Assembly: GCF_000230975.2 (NCBI RefSeq)
Contig: NC_021172.1
Location: 1,550,001 to 1,614,000, forward strand
Reading direction: 5' to 3'
DNA length: 64,000 nucleotides
Origin: Hyphomicrobium denitrificans 1NES1
GTDB taxonomy: Bacteria; Pseudomonadota; Alphaproteobacteria; Rhizobiales; Hyphomicrobiaceae
Shown: in pieces, positions 18,265-28,952 of the stretch
How positions within the stretch are numbered: the stretch's first letter is position 1
Layout of the letters: each line of letters begins with the position of its first letter
Notes under the pieces: model-generated
What the model was told of the DNA's origin: nothing
What the model saw: the letters and a program-made list of their open reading frames with translations, nothing else
Databases searched by the model: none
Translations under genes and position numbers: made by a program

Positions 18265-20718
18265 GTGATGCGTGAAGCGCGGACACCGCACGAGGGTTGC
18301 GGAAGGTCACGCGAGGGGTCCTGGCGCCGTTCGGCGGCCGGGTTCGCTCGTGCGCTTTTGTGCGTCGTCTTCGCGACACTGTTTACGGTCCATTTTCCCC
18401 ATTCCGCCCATGCCGCCAAAAAGCAACCCTCCACCTTCGGCAAGGAAAGCATCTTCGGTAAGGTCAACACCCAGGTCGATCACACACAGCCCATGCGATT
18501 GCAGGGCGACCAGTTGATTTATGACAAAGCTGGCAACCGCGTGATCGCGCGCGGTAACGTCGAAATCTACTACAACGACAACATTCTGACGGCCGATGAG
18601 GTTGTCTACGATCAGGGCGGTGGGACGCTGACCGCAATCGGTAACGTTACCCTGAAGGAGCCGCAAGGCAACGTCATTCGCGCCGACCGCTATACGCTGA
18701 CGGACGATTTCCGCGATGGTTTTGTCCAATCGCTGTCAGTCGTTTCGCAGGACCAGTCGACGATCACCGCTGATCGCGCTGTGCGCCGGGGCGGCAATGT
18801 CAACGAATTCGAGAATGGCCGCTTCACGCCGTGCAAAAGCGATGGCGGAACACCGCCGCTCTGGTGCCTCAGCGCAGCACGCATCATCCACGATGCCGAC
18901 GCGGCGACGATCACTTACCAGGATGCCTACTTCGAGATCTACGGGCAGCCGGTTTTCTATCTGCCTTACTTCCAGACTCCCGACCCGTCGGTAAAGCGCA
19001 AGTCCGGTTTCCTGACGCCGCAATACGGTCACTCGTCGACGCTCGGCTACATCACTGGCATCCCGTACTATTGGGCGATTGCTCCAAACTATGACCTGAC
19101 GCTCACGCCAACCTATCTCAGCGACCAAGGGTTGTTGATGCAGGCGGAGTGGCGGCACCGGCTTGCGAACGGCCAGTACAATGTCAAGCTTGCCGGCATC
19201 GATCAGAACTACCACGACCTTCCAACCGACGGGTCGTCACCCGGAGACATCAAGAACTATGACGGCTTGCGCGGCAGCGTCGAGACGCACGGCGTCTTTT
19301 CGCTTTCGAGCTGGTGGAAGTTCGGCTGGGATGTGACGGCCGAGACGGACGATCAGTTCCGCCGCTTCTATAAGCTCGACAGCGTTCTCGTCACCGACCG
19401 AGTAAACCAGGTTTACCTGACAGGTCAGTCCGACCGGAACTATTTCAACGCCACCCTTTATCAGTTCCAGGGTCTGCTCAGCACCGACACGCCGCAGACG
19501 GAGGGCTACACCCATCCGATCATCAATTATAACTACGTCTTCAACGATCCTGTGCTCGGCGGCGAGCTTAAATGGAACACGAACGTTCTGAGCTTCACAC
19601 GTGAGGACGGCGCGGTGATCGATCCCCTTACCGGCCAGTCCGCGAATTCAAATATGAATCGTATTGTGACGGAGCTGAAATGGCGGCGCCGCCTGACCGA
19701 CGCGATCGGTATTAGCTACACGCCGTTCGCGGATGTGCGAGGCGACGCCTACCAATATGACAATTTCAACGATCCTGCGGATGCGACCGCGACGACCCCG
19801 GGAACATTCGTCGGCAGCGAAACCGTCACGCGCGGCATCGTCGATGGCGGCATGACGGTGTCCTATCCGTGGGTCGCGAACACCCAGAGCGCCAGCCACA
19901 TCATCGAGCCGATTGGCCAGATCGTCGTCCACCAGGAAAGTATTCCGCAACGGCAGCTGCCGGACGAAGACGCGCAGAGCCTCGTCTTCGACGATACGAA
20001 CCTGTTCGCGACTTCGAAGTTCTCAGGCTACGATCGGATCGAAACCGGCACCCGCGCCAACGTGGGCCTGCAATATACCTTCCAATCCCACGACGGTGGC
20101 TATGCTCGCTTCCTCGCCGGCGAGAGCTACCACCTGTCGGGCGACAACATCTATTTGAACCCAGGCCGCGATGCGGACGGCAACTTCATCTACACGCCAG
20201 TGAGCGGTCTCGAAACCACGCGGTCCGATTACGTGCTCGGTGTCTATCTGGCTCCGATCGATGAATTCAGGATCATTTCGCAAAGCCGCTTCGACCAGGG
20301 CAACTTCGACCTCAGACGTGAAGACGCGGCGATGGTCTTCAATTTCGGCCCGCTATCGACGCAGGTTGGATATAGCTACAATAACGACACGATACTCGTT
20401 GATCCCACGGATCCGGATCCGACACAGCAGGAGCTTCTCGCGTCTGCGACTCTGCGGCTCACGGACCGCTGGAGCGTCGGCGGCATGACCCGCTACGACA
20501 TCGATACCGGCGATCTTCGCTACGATAGCGTTCAAATCAAGTATGCCGATGAATGCTTCGCGCTCACCGCCTCCTACATCGAGTCGAACTACACCGAGCA
20601 AACCATCGAAGCCGACCGCACATTCATGCTACGCTTCGAATTAAAGCATCTCGGCGATTTTGCCGCCAAGACCGACGCCTTGGACTTCAACCTGGGTGGC
20701 GATGAGCGTGTAAACTGA
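18265..20718 (+). CDS. lptD: LPS-assembly outer-membrane protein LptD
   Basis: Outer-membrane beta-barrel that inserts LPS into the outer leaflet with LptE. 817 residues: signal peptide (AGFARALLCVVFATLFTVHF, cleavage near AHA-AKK), LptA-like beta-jellyroll (LQGDQLIYDKAGNRVIARGN and EIYYNDNILTADEVVYDQGG), then the long barrel domain ending FNLGGDERVN. It has the Cys pair in FTPCKS and PLWCLS plus one near the C-terminus (ADECFAL), so one or more disulfides are possible. AGGAGG precedes the start; the GTG used here is 8 bases from it, and an ATG 3 bases later is an equal alternative. Confidence 0.93.
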   Translation: MMREARTPHEGCGRSREGSWRRSAAGFARALLCVVFATLFTVHFPHSAHAAKKQPSTFGKESIFGKVNTQVDHTQPMRLQGDQLIYDKAGNRVIARGNVEIYYNDNILTADEVVYDQGGGTLTAIGNVTLKEPQGNVIRADRYTLTDDFRDGFVQSLSVVSQDQSTITADRAVRRGGNVNEFENGRFTPCKSDGGTPPLWCLSAARIIHDADAATITYQDAYFEIYGQPVFYLPYFQTPDPSVKRKSGFLTPQYGHSSTLGYITGIPYYWAIAPNYDLTLTPTYLSDQGLLMQAEWRHRLANGQYNVKLAGIDQNYHDLPTDGSSPGDIKNYDGLRGSVETHGVFSLSSWWKFGWDVTAETDDQFRRFYKLDSVLVTDRVNQVYLTGQSDRNYFNATLYQFQGLLSTDTPQTEGYTHPIINYNYVFNDPVLGGELKWNTNVLSFTREDGAVIDPLTGQSANSNMNRIVTELKWRRRLTDAIGISYTPFADVRGDAYQYDNFNDPADATATTPGTFVGSETVTRGIVDGGMTVSYPWVANTQSASHIIEPIGQIVVHQESIPQRQLPDEDAQSLVFDDTNLFATSKFSGYDRIETGTRANVGLQYTFQSHDGGYARFLAGESYHLSGDNIYLNPGRDADGNFIYTPVSGLETTRSDYVLGVYLAPIDEFRIISQSRFDQGNFDLRREDAAMVFNFGPLSTQVGYSYNNDTILVDPTDPDPTQQELLASATLRLTDRWSVGGMTRYDIDTGDLRYDSVQIKYADECFALTASYIESNYTEQTIEADRTFMLRFELKHLGDFAAKTDALDFNLGGDERVN

Positions 20719-20845
20719 CACCGGGCGCAACCCCGGGCGAAAATGGGCCGGATTTTGGCCACTCTTGATGTGGATAAGCTCCAGGGAACAGGCGCGCCTG
20801 CAGTATTCTGCAGGCTTGAGCGATTCGACAGTGGACCCCCTAAGG

Positions 20846-22174
20846 ATGCCGTTTTCGCAAGATAGCAGCTTGTCGTTGATTTTCCGGCTGGTACGGGTTT
20901 TCGTCGCCGCGGGACTTCTCGCTGTGCTCTGGACGTTGCCCGTTTTGGCGCAGGGCGGCACCGTTGCCGTAACCGGGGACGGAACTGGCGGGCTGTTTGG
21001 AGCCCCCGCAGTCGGCAATTCAGATAAGACCGGCGACAAGGCAGCGGATAAGAAGGGTCATAAAAAGTCGGCTCCCGCGGCAAAGAACAAAGATACCGAG
21101 ACGGCAAGCCGCAACCCGATATCGTCCGATCCGATAGGCGGCGAGAACGTGATCGAGGTTCTCGTCAACGATGAACCGATCACGGGCTTTGAAGTCGATC
21201 GGCGCGCTACACTGCTCAGCGGCGCTAGCGTACAGTCGCAGGCCAAGGCCAATTTCGAAGCCATCGTCAAGAATCCGAAGACGACGGAACGTCTGAAGGC
21301 CATCCTCAATCAGGTGGTGCAAGCCAACCAAGGCAAGCCGCGCGATGTAATCATCGACATCTTCGAGAAGAAAAAGAAAGAATTCGGCATGACCTTGCAG
21401 CGCGAGGCGTTCGAGAGCGCCCGTAAGGCGGCATTGCCGGCCGTCAAAAAACAGGCGATTGAGGAACTTATCGACGAACGGCTGAAGCTGCAGGAAGCAA
21501 AGAAACAGAGCGTGACGATCGAGGACGCGGAAGTGAATCGCGTCCTGACCGGCATCGCCGAGCGCAATAAGATGACCCTCGATCAGTTCACCAAGCAGAT
21601 CGGCGGCAGTATCGACCCGATGAAGAACCGCATACGCGCTGCGCTTTCATGGAACGAGGTCGTGCGGCGGCGCTTCGGGCCTCTCATCAGCGTCAATACC
21701 AAAGACGTCGATAAGCTGGTGGCAGCGGCGACCGACACTCCCCAGGACGATGTCGAGTTGCAGATCCAGCGTGTCCGAATTATGCTTCCGAAGAAGATGG
21801 AAGAACACGGGATCGCGCTGCGTATCGAGGAAGCGGAAAAAGTCCGGTCGCGATTTACTGACTGCAAGTCCACGGCGGCCGCGGCGACCGGCATTCCGGG
21901 CGCTAAATTTGAGGCCATCGGCAAAAGGAAGTCCTCGACGCTGCCCGAGCCCACTCGTACATTATTGCTAAATGCCAGCGACGGAGAAATGTTGCCGCCG
22001 ACTGTCGGCGACGGCGCCGTCGAGCTTTACGTTGTCTGCGGTCGCGATTCCGTCAAAACCGTCGAGGACAAGCGCACACAGGCCGAGGGCGAGTTGAAAC
22101 AGAAAGAGTTCGAGGTCATGGCCAAGCGCTACCTCAAAGATCTTCGCGAAGACGCTCACATCGAGTATCGTTGA
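20846..22174 (+). CDS. surA: Periplasmic chaperone, SurA-like
   Basis: Chaperone and possible peptidyl-prolyl isomerase for outer-membrane proteins such as LptD just upstream. 442 residues: signal peptide (IFRLVRVFVAAGLLAVLWTL, cleavage near VLAQG), a low-complexity Lys/Ala linker, the SurA N-terminal domain (VLVNDEPITGFEVDRRATLL, IEELIDERLKLQEAKKQ, VTIEDAEVNRVLTGIAERN) and one divergent parvulin-like domain (DVELQIQRVRIMLPKK to the end). Only one parvulin copy is seen, whereas E. coli SurA has two. I chose the ATG downstream of TAAGG that begins the signal peptide. Confidence 0.85.
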   Translation: MPFSQDSSLSLIFRLVRVFVAAGLLAVLWTLPVLAQGGTVAVTGDGTGGLFGAPAVGNSDKTGDKAADKKGHKKSAPAAKNKDTETASRNPISSDPIGGENVIEVLVNDEPITGFEVDRRATLLSGASVQSQAKANFEAIVKNPKTTERLKAILNQVVQANQGKPRDVIIDIFEKKKKEFGMTLQREAFESARKAALPAVKKQAIEELIDERLKLQEAKKQSVTIEDAEVNRVLTGIAERNKMTLDQFTKQIGGSIDPMKNRIRAALSWNEVVRRRFGPLISVNTKDVDKLVAAATDTPQDDVELQIQRVRIMLPKKMEEHGIALRIEEAEKVRSRFTDCKSTAAAATGIPGAKFEAIGKRKSSTLPEPTRTLLLNASDGEMLPPTVGDGAVELYVVCGRDSVKTVEDKRTQAEGELKQKEFEVMAKRYLKDLREDAHIEYR

Positions 22175-22176
22175 AC

Positions 22177-23223
22177 ATGGCCGCTCACGCGAGCGCGCGG
22201 CAACCTCCTCTCGCACTGACGATGGGCGACCCTGCAGGGATTGGGCCGGAAATTGCCATTCGCGCTTGGCGCGACCGGCACAACAGCACCCTTCCACCTT
22301 TTGCCGTTTATGCCGATTTCAAACTGATGCGTGCGACGTGCAGTTCGCTCGCCCTCCACTGCGATGTCGTTTCCGCTCCGGATGCCGTCGCTGCGGCTGA
22401 CGTGTTCCCGCATGCTCTGCCGGTTGTCGACGTTCCCCTCGTCCGCTCGGCGGAAGCAGGTGTTCCCGATTCATGCAATGGTCCTGCGGTCATTCTTGCA
22501 ATCAGGCGCGCCGTCGAAGCGGTCGCCGCGAGCAAGGCATCTGCGGTCGTTACGAACCCGATCGCGAAGTCCGTTCTTTACGACGCGGGATTCCAGTACG
22601 CGGGGCACACTGAATTCCTGGGCGCTCTCGCCAAGGAATTCTGGCCGGCAGAGCCAAACAATCCCGTTATGATGTTGGCCTCTCGCGATCTCCGGGTCGT
22701 GCCGGTAACGATCCACGTGCCGCTCAAATCCGTGCCTTCGTTGCTGACGACGGAAAAAATCATCGAGACTGCGCGTGTCGTCGCAGCCGCGTTGAAGCGT
22801 GATTTCGCAATCGCGGAGCCTCGCCTCGTCGTAACTGGCCTCAACCCTCATGCAGGCGAGGATGGCGCGCTTGGCAACGAAGATCGCGATATCATCGCGC
22901 CGGCGATCGCGGCGTTGCAATCGGAAGGCATCAGCGCAACAGGTCCTCACTCTGCCGACACCCTGTTTCATGCCGCGGCGCGCGAGACGTACGATGCTGC
23001 GATTGCCATGTACCACGACCAAGCGCTGATCCCGATCAAGACACTGGCGTTCGATTCTGGCGTGAACGTCACGCTCGGGTTGCCGTTCGTCAGAACATCG
23101 CCCGATCACGGGACGGCATTCGGCATCGCCGGCAAGGGCATCGCATCGCCGGTCAGCCTAATCGCGGCGTTGCAACTCGCTGCAGAGATGAGTGAGCGGC
23201 GAGCGCGCTCGAATACACCGTGA
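22177..23223 (+). CDS. pdxA: 4-hydroxythreonine-4-phosphate dehydrogenase
   Basis: NAD-dependent oxidation and decarboxylation step of the DXP-dependent pyridoxal 5'-phosphate pathway. About 348 residues: N-terminal [52 protein letters not shown]; and the metal-binding histidines in [14 protein letters not shown] and [15 protein letters not shown]. It begins 2 bases after surA; a TTG overlapping the surA stop is the alternative start. The placement between surA and rsmA matches the classical surA-pdxA-ksgA operon. Confidence 0.95.
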   Translation: MAAHASARQPPLALTMGDPAGIGPEIAIRAWRDRHNSTLPPFAVYADFKLMRATCSSLALHCDVVSAPDAVAAADVFPHALPVVDVPLVRSAEAGVPDSCNGPAVILAIRRAVEAVAASKASAVVTNPIAKSVLYDAGFQYAGHTEFLGALAKEFWPAEPNNPVMMLASRDLRVVPVTIHVPLKSVPSLLTTEKIIETARVVAAALKRDFAIAEPRLVVTGLNPHAGEDGALGNEDRDIIAPAIAALQSEGISATGPHSADTLFHAAARETYDAAIAMYHDQALIPIKTLAFDSGVNVTLGLPFVRTSPDHGTAFGIAGKGIASPVSLIAALQLAAEMSERRARSNTP

Positions 23224-24092
23224 AACCCATGGCGGCTCCCGACGGCCTTCCGCCTCTTCGCGACGTAATCGAGCGCCATGGACTTGCGGCGAAGAAATCG
23301 CTTGGGCAGAATTTTCTTCTCGATCTCAATCTGACCCGCAAGATTGCGCGCGCCGCGGGCGATATCGCCAACAGCACTATCGTCGAAATCGGTCCCGGAC
23401 CCGGCGGTTTGACACGAGCACTCCTCATGGAAGGCGCCAAGCAGGTCATTGCGATTGAGCGCGACGACCGATGCCTGGCGGCGCTCGACGACATTGCGGC
23501 TCGATATCCCGGACGGCTCCAAGTTCATTCTGGCGATGCCCTGGAGATCGATTGGACAAAGCTTATCGCCGGCGCGCATCCGGTTACGATCGCGGCTAAC
23601 CTTCCCTACAATATCGCGTCGCTCCTTCTCGTCGGATGGCTTGAGACGGAGCCTTGGCCGCCATGGTTCGACCGCATGGTGCTGATGTTCCAGCGAGAGG
23701 TCGCCGAACGCATCATCGCCGCGCCACATACGAAAGCCTATGGCCGCCTTTCCGTGCTCGCACAATGGCGAACGCAGGCAAAAATCGTCATCAATCTGCC
23801 TCCCGAAGCTTTCACGCCACCGCCGAAAGTTGCATCAGCCGTCGTCGATTTTCGGCCTGTCCCTACGCCGGACCCGCCGTGCCGCGTCTCCACGCTCGCC
23901 CGTGTTACGGCCGCGGCGTTTGGGCAGCGCCGGAAAATGTTGCGTTCGAGCCTGAAGCAACTGACGCCGATGGCCGAGCTTCTTCTGCGCGAAGCCGGGA
24001 TCGCGCCTGAGCGCCGTGCAGAAGATCTTTCGGTGGAGGAATTCGTGCGCCTCGCCGCGATCTTCGATCGAGGCGATTGGGAACGACCCTAG
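23220..24092 (+). CDS. rsmA: 16S rRNA dimethyladenosine methyltransferase RsmA (KsgA)
   Basis: Dimethylates two adenines near the 3' end of 16S rRNA during 30S maturation. 290 residues. SAM-binding motif [16 protein letters not shown], preceded by [11 protein letters not shown]; catalytic motif [10 protein letters not shown]; and the C-terminal [13 protein letters not shown]. The GTG start overlaps the pdxA TGA (GTGA); an ATG 9 bases later is possible. The gene ends in a 4-base convergent overlap with gmk. Confidence 0.96.
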   Translation: MKPMAAPDGLPPLRDVIERHGLAAKKSLGQNFLLDLNLTRKIARAAGDIANSTIVEIGPGPGGLTRALLMEGAKQVIAIERDDRCLAALDDIAARYPGRLQVHSGDALEIDWTKLIAGAHPVTIAANLPYNIASLLLVGWLETEPWPPWFDRMVLMFQREVAERIIAAPHTKAYGRLSVLAQWRTQAKIVINLPPEAFTPPPKVASAVVDFRPVPTPDPPCRVSTLARVTAAAFGQRRKMLRSSLKQLTPMAELLLREAGIAPERRAEDLSVEEFVRLAAIFDRGDWERP

Positions 24093-24766
24093 AGCACCGC
24101 TTGCATGTCGCGCACGAAGTCGGAAAGCCCGAGAAGTCGGGCACGCTTCAAACGCTCGGCCGTCAGAATGGCATGCGCTGCGGCGACGCTTCGCTCAAGC
24201 TCCGTGTTAACGATCACGTAGTCGTATTCCGGCCAATGGCTGATTTCGGAGGATGCCGCGGCCATCCGCCGAGCAACCGTTTCAGCGGAATCCTGCGCGC
24301 GCGATTTCAGGCGGTCTTCAAGCACACCGCCGGACGGCGGCAGCACGAAAACGCGAACCACGTCGTTCGGCAGTTTTTCGGAGAGCTGCTGAGCGCCCTG
24401 CCAGTCAATATCGAACAGGACGTCTTTCCCAGCGTGTATGGTATCTTCGACCAGCGCACGCGGTGTGCCGTAATGATTGTCGAAGACGCGCGCCCATTCG
24501 AGTAGCTCGCCTCGCGACTTCATCATCTCGAATTTATCACGATCAACGAAATGATAATCGACGCCATCGCGTTCGCCAGGGCGCGGTGCCCGTGTCGTGA
24601 CAGAGACGGACATCTCAATATTGCTGTCGACGGCAAGCAACCGGCGAGCCAGCGTCGTCTTGCCGGCACCAGAGGGCGACGAGATGATGTAGAGAAGACC
24701 CCGCCGCGCGATGTGCGGTTCGATTATCACGATGTTCTCAGGTTTTTTGGGTGTCTCGGCTGACAT
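24089..24766 (-). CDS. gmk: Guanylate kinase
   Basis: Phosphorylates GMP to GDP. 225 residues with P-loop [19 protein letters not shown]-binding segments [19 protein letters not shown] and [17 protein letters not shown], and the lid region [19 protein letters not shown] chose the ATG giving [13 protein letters not shown], which begins 1 base after the yicC stop; the longer frame reaches back into yicC. The 15-residue N-terminal extension before the P-loop strand is common in this order. Confidence 0.95.
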   Translation of the reverse strand: MSAETPKKPENIVIIEPHIARRGLLYIISSPSGAGKTTLARRLLAVDSNIEMSVSVTTRAPRPGERDGVDYHFVDRDKFEMMKSRGELLEWARVFDNHYGTPRALVEDTIHAGKDVLFDIDWQGAQQLSEKLPNDVVRVFVLPPSGGVLEDRLKSRAQDSAETVARRMAAASSEISHWPEYDYVIVNTELERSVAAAHAILTAERLKRARLLGLSDFVRDMQAVL

Positions 24767-24767
24767 T

Positions 24768-25658
24768 CTATTCGACGTTTTGCACCTGTTCGCGAAATTG
24801 GTCGATGACTGTCTTGAGTTGCAGGCCAAGCCGCGTGATGTCGACGGCATTCGCCTTCGAGCAAAGTGTGTTGGCCTCGCGGTTGAATTCCTGAGCGAGA
24901 AAATCGAGCTTCCGGCCGACAGCTCCGCGTTCAACCAGAATGTCGCGCGCCGCCGCGACGTGGGCCGACAGGCGCTGTAATTCCTCTTCGACGTCGGCCC
25001 GTGTCGCGATCAGCACGGCTTCCTGATGAAGGCGATGGTCATCCAACGTCGTCGTAGCATCGACGAGGCGAGCGATGGCATCTTTCAAGCGGCTCATGAT
25101 CGCTTCCGGCGCTCGCGACGGAGAAGCCCGAACACTTGCTGCCAACTGGTCGATCTGCGCGATCTGTTCCCTGATGATTTCCCCAAGACGCGCGCCTTCC
25201 ACACGGCGTGCTTCGGCAAGCTTGTCGAGTGCAGCCTCGAGGCTTTGCGTGATCGTCTTTTCGCGCGCCATGCGGGCGGTCACATCTTCAGGCGCTTGGT
25301 CGGACATCTCAAGCACGCCCTTGATCATCAACAGCTGAGCTGCATCGGGCTTTGCTGCGCCGCTTAACGTCGACACACGATCTGCTGCCTTGATGACGTC
25401 CTGAAGCACCTGCTCGTTCAAACGAATGGCGCCGTTTGTCTGCTGCTTCTCAATCGAAAGGGACAGAGAAACGTTACCCCGCGCGAAGCGTTTGGCGACG
25501 GCATCGCGCGCCGGAATCTCGATTGCCTCGTAACCCGAAGGCAGGCGCAGGCGTACATCGAGCCCGCGCCCGTTTACGCTCCGTGCTTCCCAGATCCAGC
25601 TCAAGCCGTCGGTTGAACCATCAGCGCGGGCAAAACCGGTCATGCTGGAGATTGTCAT
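24768..25658 (-). CDS. YicC/YloC family endoribonuclease
   Basis: 296-residue member of the YicC family, which in E. coli and Bacillus is an RNase acting on small RNAs or mRNAs. Diagnostic segments: MTISSMTGFARADG, the WEARSVNGRGLDVRLRLP stretch, RGNVSLSLSIEK and, near the C-terminus, LDFLAQEFNREANTLCSKAN, the most conserved part of the family. It is directly upstream of gmk, a pairing found across many bacteria. Confidence 0.93.
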   Translation of the reverse strand: MTISSMTGFARADGSTDGLSWIWEARSVNGRGLDVRLRLPSGYEAIEIPARDAVAKRFARGNVSLSLSIEKQQTNGAIRLNEQVLQDVIKAADRVSTLSGAAKPDAAQLLMIKGVLEMSDQAPEDVTARMAREKTITQSLEAALDKLAEARRVEGARLGEIIREQIAQIDQLAASVRASPSRAPEAIMSRLKDAIARLVDATTTLDDHRLHQEAVLIATRADVEEELQRLSAHVAAARDILVERGAVGRKLDFLAQEFNREANTLCSKANAVDITRLGLQLKTVIDQFREQVQNVE

Positions 25659-25755
25659 CGAGAATGGTCCTGCCTGGACTTTTACGAGGCGCGCAACTTA
25701 ACGGGTCGAGCCGAATACGCCAACCCGAACCGGCAAAACCGTCCGTCTTTCTGGG

Positions 25756-27174
25756 TTACTGCTTCTTCGGCTTGCGGACCGGAGGGGGAATATCGGCGGT
25801 CTCCGTTGCCGTCCCTGCCGCCTGATCCGATGCAGCGGCATCCGTTGCGCTGCCATCGCCACTCCCGGCTCCGCCTGGCGGCGCCTGATTTTGGGCGGCT
25901 TTGGCGTTTTTACGCGCCTGCTGGACGGCTTTTCCCTTGCGTGCCTGGTCCTTAGAGGCTGCATCCGACTTGGCTTGCGGGATCGGTGCGCTGCTATCGT
26001 CCTGCTTGGCGGCGTCTGCATCGTCCGCCTGTTTGGTTTTCTGTTTCTCGACCTCACGCCATTTCTGGACGGCCGTATTGTGTTCCTTCAGCGTCTCTGA
26101 GAACGCGTGCCCCCCCGTGCCGTCGGCAACAAAATAGAGGTCCGAGGTCTTTGCAGGGTGCAATGCGGCCTGCAGTGCGGACTTTCCGGGATTGCATATC
26201 GGTCCAGGCGGCAGACCGTTGATCTGATATGTGTTGTAGGGCGACTTCGTCTCGATATCGGACTTCGTGATTCCGCGCCCGAGCGCACCCTGCCCGCCGA
26301 CGATGCCGTAGACAATCGTCGGATCGGATTGCAACCGCATTCCCTTTTTCAGACGATTGTAGAAAACGGCGGCGACGCGATCCCGCTCATCCGCGCGGCC
26401 GGTTTCTTTTTCGACGATAGACGCAAACGTAACCAATTCTGCAGACGACTTGATCGGCAGTTCCGGATCGCGGCTCTCCCACAGCGTACTGATCGCCTTC
26501 TCCATTTCTGCCTGCATGCGATCAAGGATCTCCTGACGCGGCGTGCCCTTTGAGAAATAATAGGTATCCGGCAAGAGAGACCCTTCCGGCGGAACCCTGG
26601 TGACCTCTCCACTGAGACTCGGTTCGGCCTTCAACCGCTCAACGATCTGTTCGCTTGTCAGGCCTTCCGGCAGCGTCGCCTTGTATAGGATCGACTTACC
26701 CTCGGAGAGGGTCTCGATCACATCGCGTATGGATGCGTGCTCCTTGATTTCATATTCGCCGGCTTTCAGTTCCCCGTTCTTTTTGCGCCCGAAGAAATTC
26801 TGCAGCAGGTGACCGCCAACGAACGTCCAGCGATTGGAGATGATGCCATCTTTCTCAAGCCGTTCCGCGATGGCGATGCGCCCCTCGCCTTTAGGAATGA
26901 CCACGACGCGCGGTGCGTCGAGAGGACCGGGGCTTTCGTACTGATTGTAGATCGTGAACGAGATGCCGCCCACGAGCAGCATGAAAATCAGAGAAACGGT
27001 CAGTACGCCGCTGATCACCCGAGCGATGGTAGAAAACACGCGCGACGGCTCACGCGCATCGAGGCCGCGCGGCCGTCTTGGCGCACGGCCAGGTTCAAGG
27101 CGTTCGGCCGGGCTTCGTGCTCCGGCGGTGCGAGCAGTCTTGCTCCCGTCCGGGCGTCGTCTGTGCTGACTCAT
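25756..27174 (-). CDS. mltG: Endolytic murein transglycosylase MltG
   Basis: Inner-membrane YceG-like enzyme that terminates nascent glycan strands. 472 residues: basic cytoplasmic N-terminus, one TM (VISGVLTVSLIFMLLVGGIS), a LysM-like segment (VVVIPKGEGRIAIAERLEKD), then the catalytic domain with the essential Glu in FASIVEKETGRADERDRVAA followed by VFYNRLKKGMRLQSDPTIVY and PYNTYQINGLPPGPI. The C-terminal 85 residues are a low-complexity Lys/Gln/Ala/Pro tail not needed for the fold. The start is the ATG giving MSQHRRRP; an upstream TTG at 27231 is possible. Confidence 0.93.
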   Translation of the reverse strand: MSQHRRRPDGSKTARTAGARSPAERLEPGRAPRRPRGLDAREPSRVFSTIARVISGVLTVSLIFMLLVGGISFTIYNQYESPGPLDAPRVVVIPKGEGRIAIAERLEKDGIISNRWTFVGGHLLQNFFGRKKNGELKAGEYEIKEHASIRDVIETLSEGKSILYKATLPEGLTSEQIVERLKAEPSLSGEVTRVPPEGSLLPDTYYFSKGTPRQEILDRMQAEMEKAISTLWESRDPELPIKSSAELVTFASIVEKETGRADERDRVAAVFYNRLKKGMRLQSDPTIVYGIVGGQGALGRGITKSDIETKSPYNTYQINGLPPGPICNPGKSALQAALHPAKTSDLYFVADGTGGHAFSETLKEHNTAVQKWREVEKQKTKQADDADAAKQDDSSAPIPQAKSDAASKDQARKGKAVQQARKNAKAAQNQAPPGGAGSGDGSATDAAASDQAAGTATETADIPPPVRKPKKQ

Positions 27175-27306
27175 GTTACTGCGAACGTTGTCCCTTGAAG
27201 AAGCGGCAGCGAGCGATTGAGGATAACTCAATCACGCCGCTTCATCAGCCCACCCCGGGCGGACGCTCAACGTAAAATGTGGCGAAACAGCGAATTTCGA
27301 CGGTGT

Positions 27307-28569
27307 TTAGGCCGCTCTTCGCAGAACAAGGCACGCGTTGGTGCCGCCAAAGCCGAAGGAGTTCGACAGCGCGATATTGATGTCGCGCTTTTTCGGCACG
27401 TGCGGCACGAGATCGATTGCCGTTTCAACCGATGGCGCATCGAGGTTGAGCGTCGGAGGAGCAACGTTATCACGAATGGCAAGGGTCGAGAAAATGGTCT
27501 CGACCGCACCCGCGGCACCCAGAAGATGACCGATCGCCGATTTCGTCGATGACATGGCCAGTTTGCCGGCCGTGTTGCCAAACAAGCGTTCAACCGCCTT
27601 GAGCTCGATCTCATCGCCCATCGGCGTCGACGTGCCGTGAGCGTTGATATAGTCGATCTCGCTCGGCGAAACGGAGGCACGGGCGAGCGCCATTTTCATA
27701 CACCGGTAGGCGCCGTCGCCGTCTTCAGCGGGCGCCGTAATGTGGAACGCGTCGGCCGACATGCCATAACCGATCACCTCGGCATGGATCGTTGCGCCGC
27801 GCGCCTTGGCGTGCTCGTAGCTTTCGAGAACGACGACACCGGCGCCCTCGCCCATCACGAACCCGTCGCGATCCTTGTCGTAGGGTCGCGAAGCCTTCGT
27901 CGGCGTATCGTTGAAGCCGGTCGACAGCGCGCGACACGCGGCAAATCCCGCCATCGCTATCCTGCAAATCGGACTCTCCGATCCGCCCGCGACCATCACG
28001 TCGGCGTCGTCGAGCGCGATGATGCGCGCTGCATCGCCGATCGCATGCGTGCCCGTGGCACAAGCGGTAACGACAGCATTATTCGGACCGCGCAGGTTGT
28101 GCTTGATCGAGACGTAGCCGCCGGCGAGATTGATCAGCCGCCCCGGGATGAAGAACGGAGAGACGCGGCGCGGGCCTTTTTCTTTGAGCAGGATCGACGT
28201 GTCGGCGATACCCGACAGCCCACCGATGCCAGAGCCGATCAAAACGCCGGCGCGCTCCTGGGCTTCGGTACTGTCGAATTTCAGACCCGAATCCCGAATG
28301 GCCTGATCTGCGGCCGCAACGGCATAAATAATGAAGTCGTCGACCTTGCGCTGCTCCTTCGGCTCCATCCAATCATCCGGATTGAACTTGCCTTCTGCCG
28401 TCGCGCCGCGCGGGATAAAATTGGCGATCTGGCAGGTAATGTCGGAGACCTCAAACTCCTCGACGCGGCGCGCGCCGCTTTGCCCTGCGAGCAGATTTTT
28501 CCAGGCTGACTCAACACCGCAGCCAACGGGGGACACGATACCCATTCCTGTGATGACAACTCGGCGCAT
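27307..28569 (-). CDS. fabF: 3-oxoacyl-ACP synthase II (FabF)
   Basis: Condensing enzyme elongating fatty acids with malonyl-ACP. 420 residues; start MRRVVITGMGIVSPVGCG. Catalytic triad visible as Cys in AVVTACATGTHAIGDA, His in INAHGTSTPMGDEIE and His in TKSAIGHLLGAAGAVE; the C-terminal FGFGGTNACLVLRR is the family signature. It is downstream of acpP in the same direction, separated by 140 bases containing a hairpin. Confidence 0.97.
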   Translation of the reverse strand: MRRVVITGMGIVSPVGCGVESAWKNLLAGQSGARRVEEFEVSDITCQIANFIPRGATAEGKFNPDDWMEPKEQRKVDDFIIYAVAAADQAIRDSGLKFDSTEAQERAGVLIGSGIGGLSGIADTSILLKEKGPRRVSPFFIPGRLINLAGGYVSIKHNLRGPNNAVVTACATGTHAIGDAARIIALDDADVMVAGGSESPICRIAMAGFAACRALSTGFNDTPTKASRPYDKDRDGFVMGEGAGVVVLESYEHAKARGATIHAEVIGYGMSADAFHITAPAEDGDGAYRCMKMALARASVSPSEIDYINAHGTSTPMGDEIELKAVERLFGNTAGKLAMSSTKSAIGHLLGAAGAVETIFSTLAIRDNVAPPTLNLDAPSVETAIDLVPHVPKKRDINIALSNSFGFGGTNACLVLRRAA

Positions 28570-28622
28570 GACGTCTTCTTGTTTTGCGGTTGGACTTGAA
28601 TATCGGTCGCAATCAGCGTGTG

Positions 28623-28649
28623 AAGGGGGCCGGTTAACCCAGCCCCCTT
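28623..28649. terminator. Hairpin between acpP and fabF
   Basis: Perfect 8-bp stem AAGGGGGC (28623-28630) / GCCCCCTT (28642-28649) with an 11-base loop. It lies about 60 bases past the acpP stop on the minus strand. No T-run follows on that strand, so it may be a weak attenuator or an mRNA-stabilising end rather than a full terminator; the abundance of acpP over fabF mRNA in bacteria would fit either. Confidence 0.5.
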
Positions 28650-28709
28650 TCTAATTCAACCCAATTGGCGCCAGTCGCTGCGCCTCAAGACTGTGGATGA
28701 ACGAGGCCC

Positions 28710-28952
28710 TCAGGCCGCGCTGGCGTTCTTCTCCAGAAACTTTACAGCATCGCCGACGGTGAGGATGTGCTCAGCGGCATCATCGGGGATCTCGCATCCG
28801 AATTCTTCTTCGAACGCCATCACCAGTTCAACCGTATCCAAGCTATCCGCGCCAAGATCGTCGATGAAGCTGGCGTTGTCCGTGACCTTGTCTGCCTCGA
28901 CGCCAAGATGCTCTACGACAATTTTCTTCACGCGCTCTGCAACATCGCTCAT
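28710..28952 (-). CDS. acpP: Acyl carrier protein
   Basis: 80-residue acidic carrier of growing acyl chains. The 4'-phosphopantetheine attachment Ser is in [21 protein letters not shown]-terminus [18 protein letters not shown]. Preceded by ACGAGGA. It stands alone between fabG and fabF with long spacers on both sides, as expected for a highly expressed gene with its own promoter. Confidence 0.98.
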   Translation of the reverse strand: MSDVAERVKKIVVEHLGVEADKVTDNASFIDDLGADSLDTVELVMAFEEEFGCEIPDDAAEHILTVGDAVKFLEKNASAA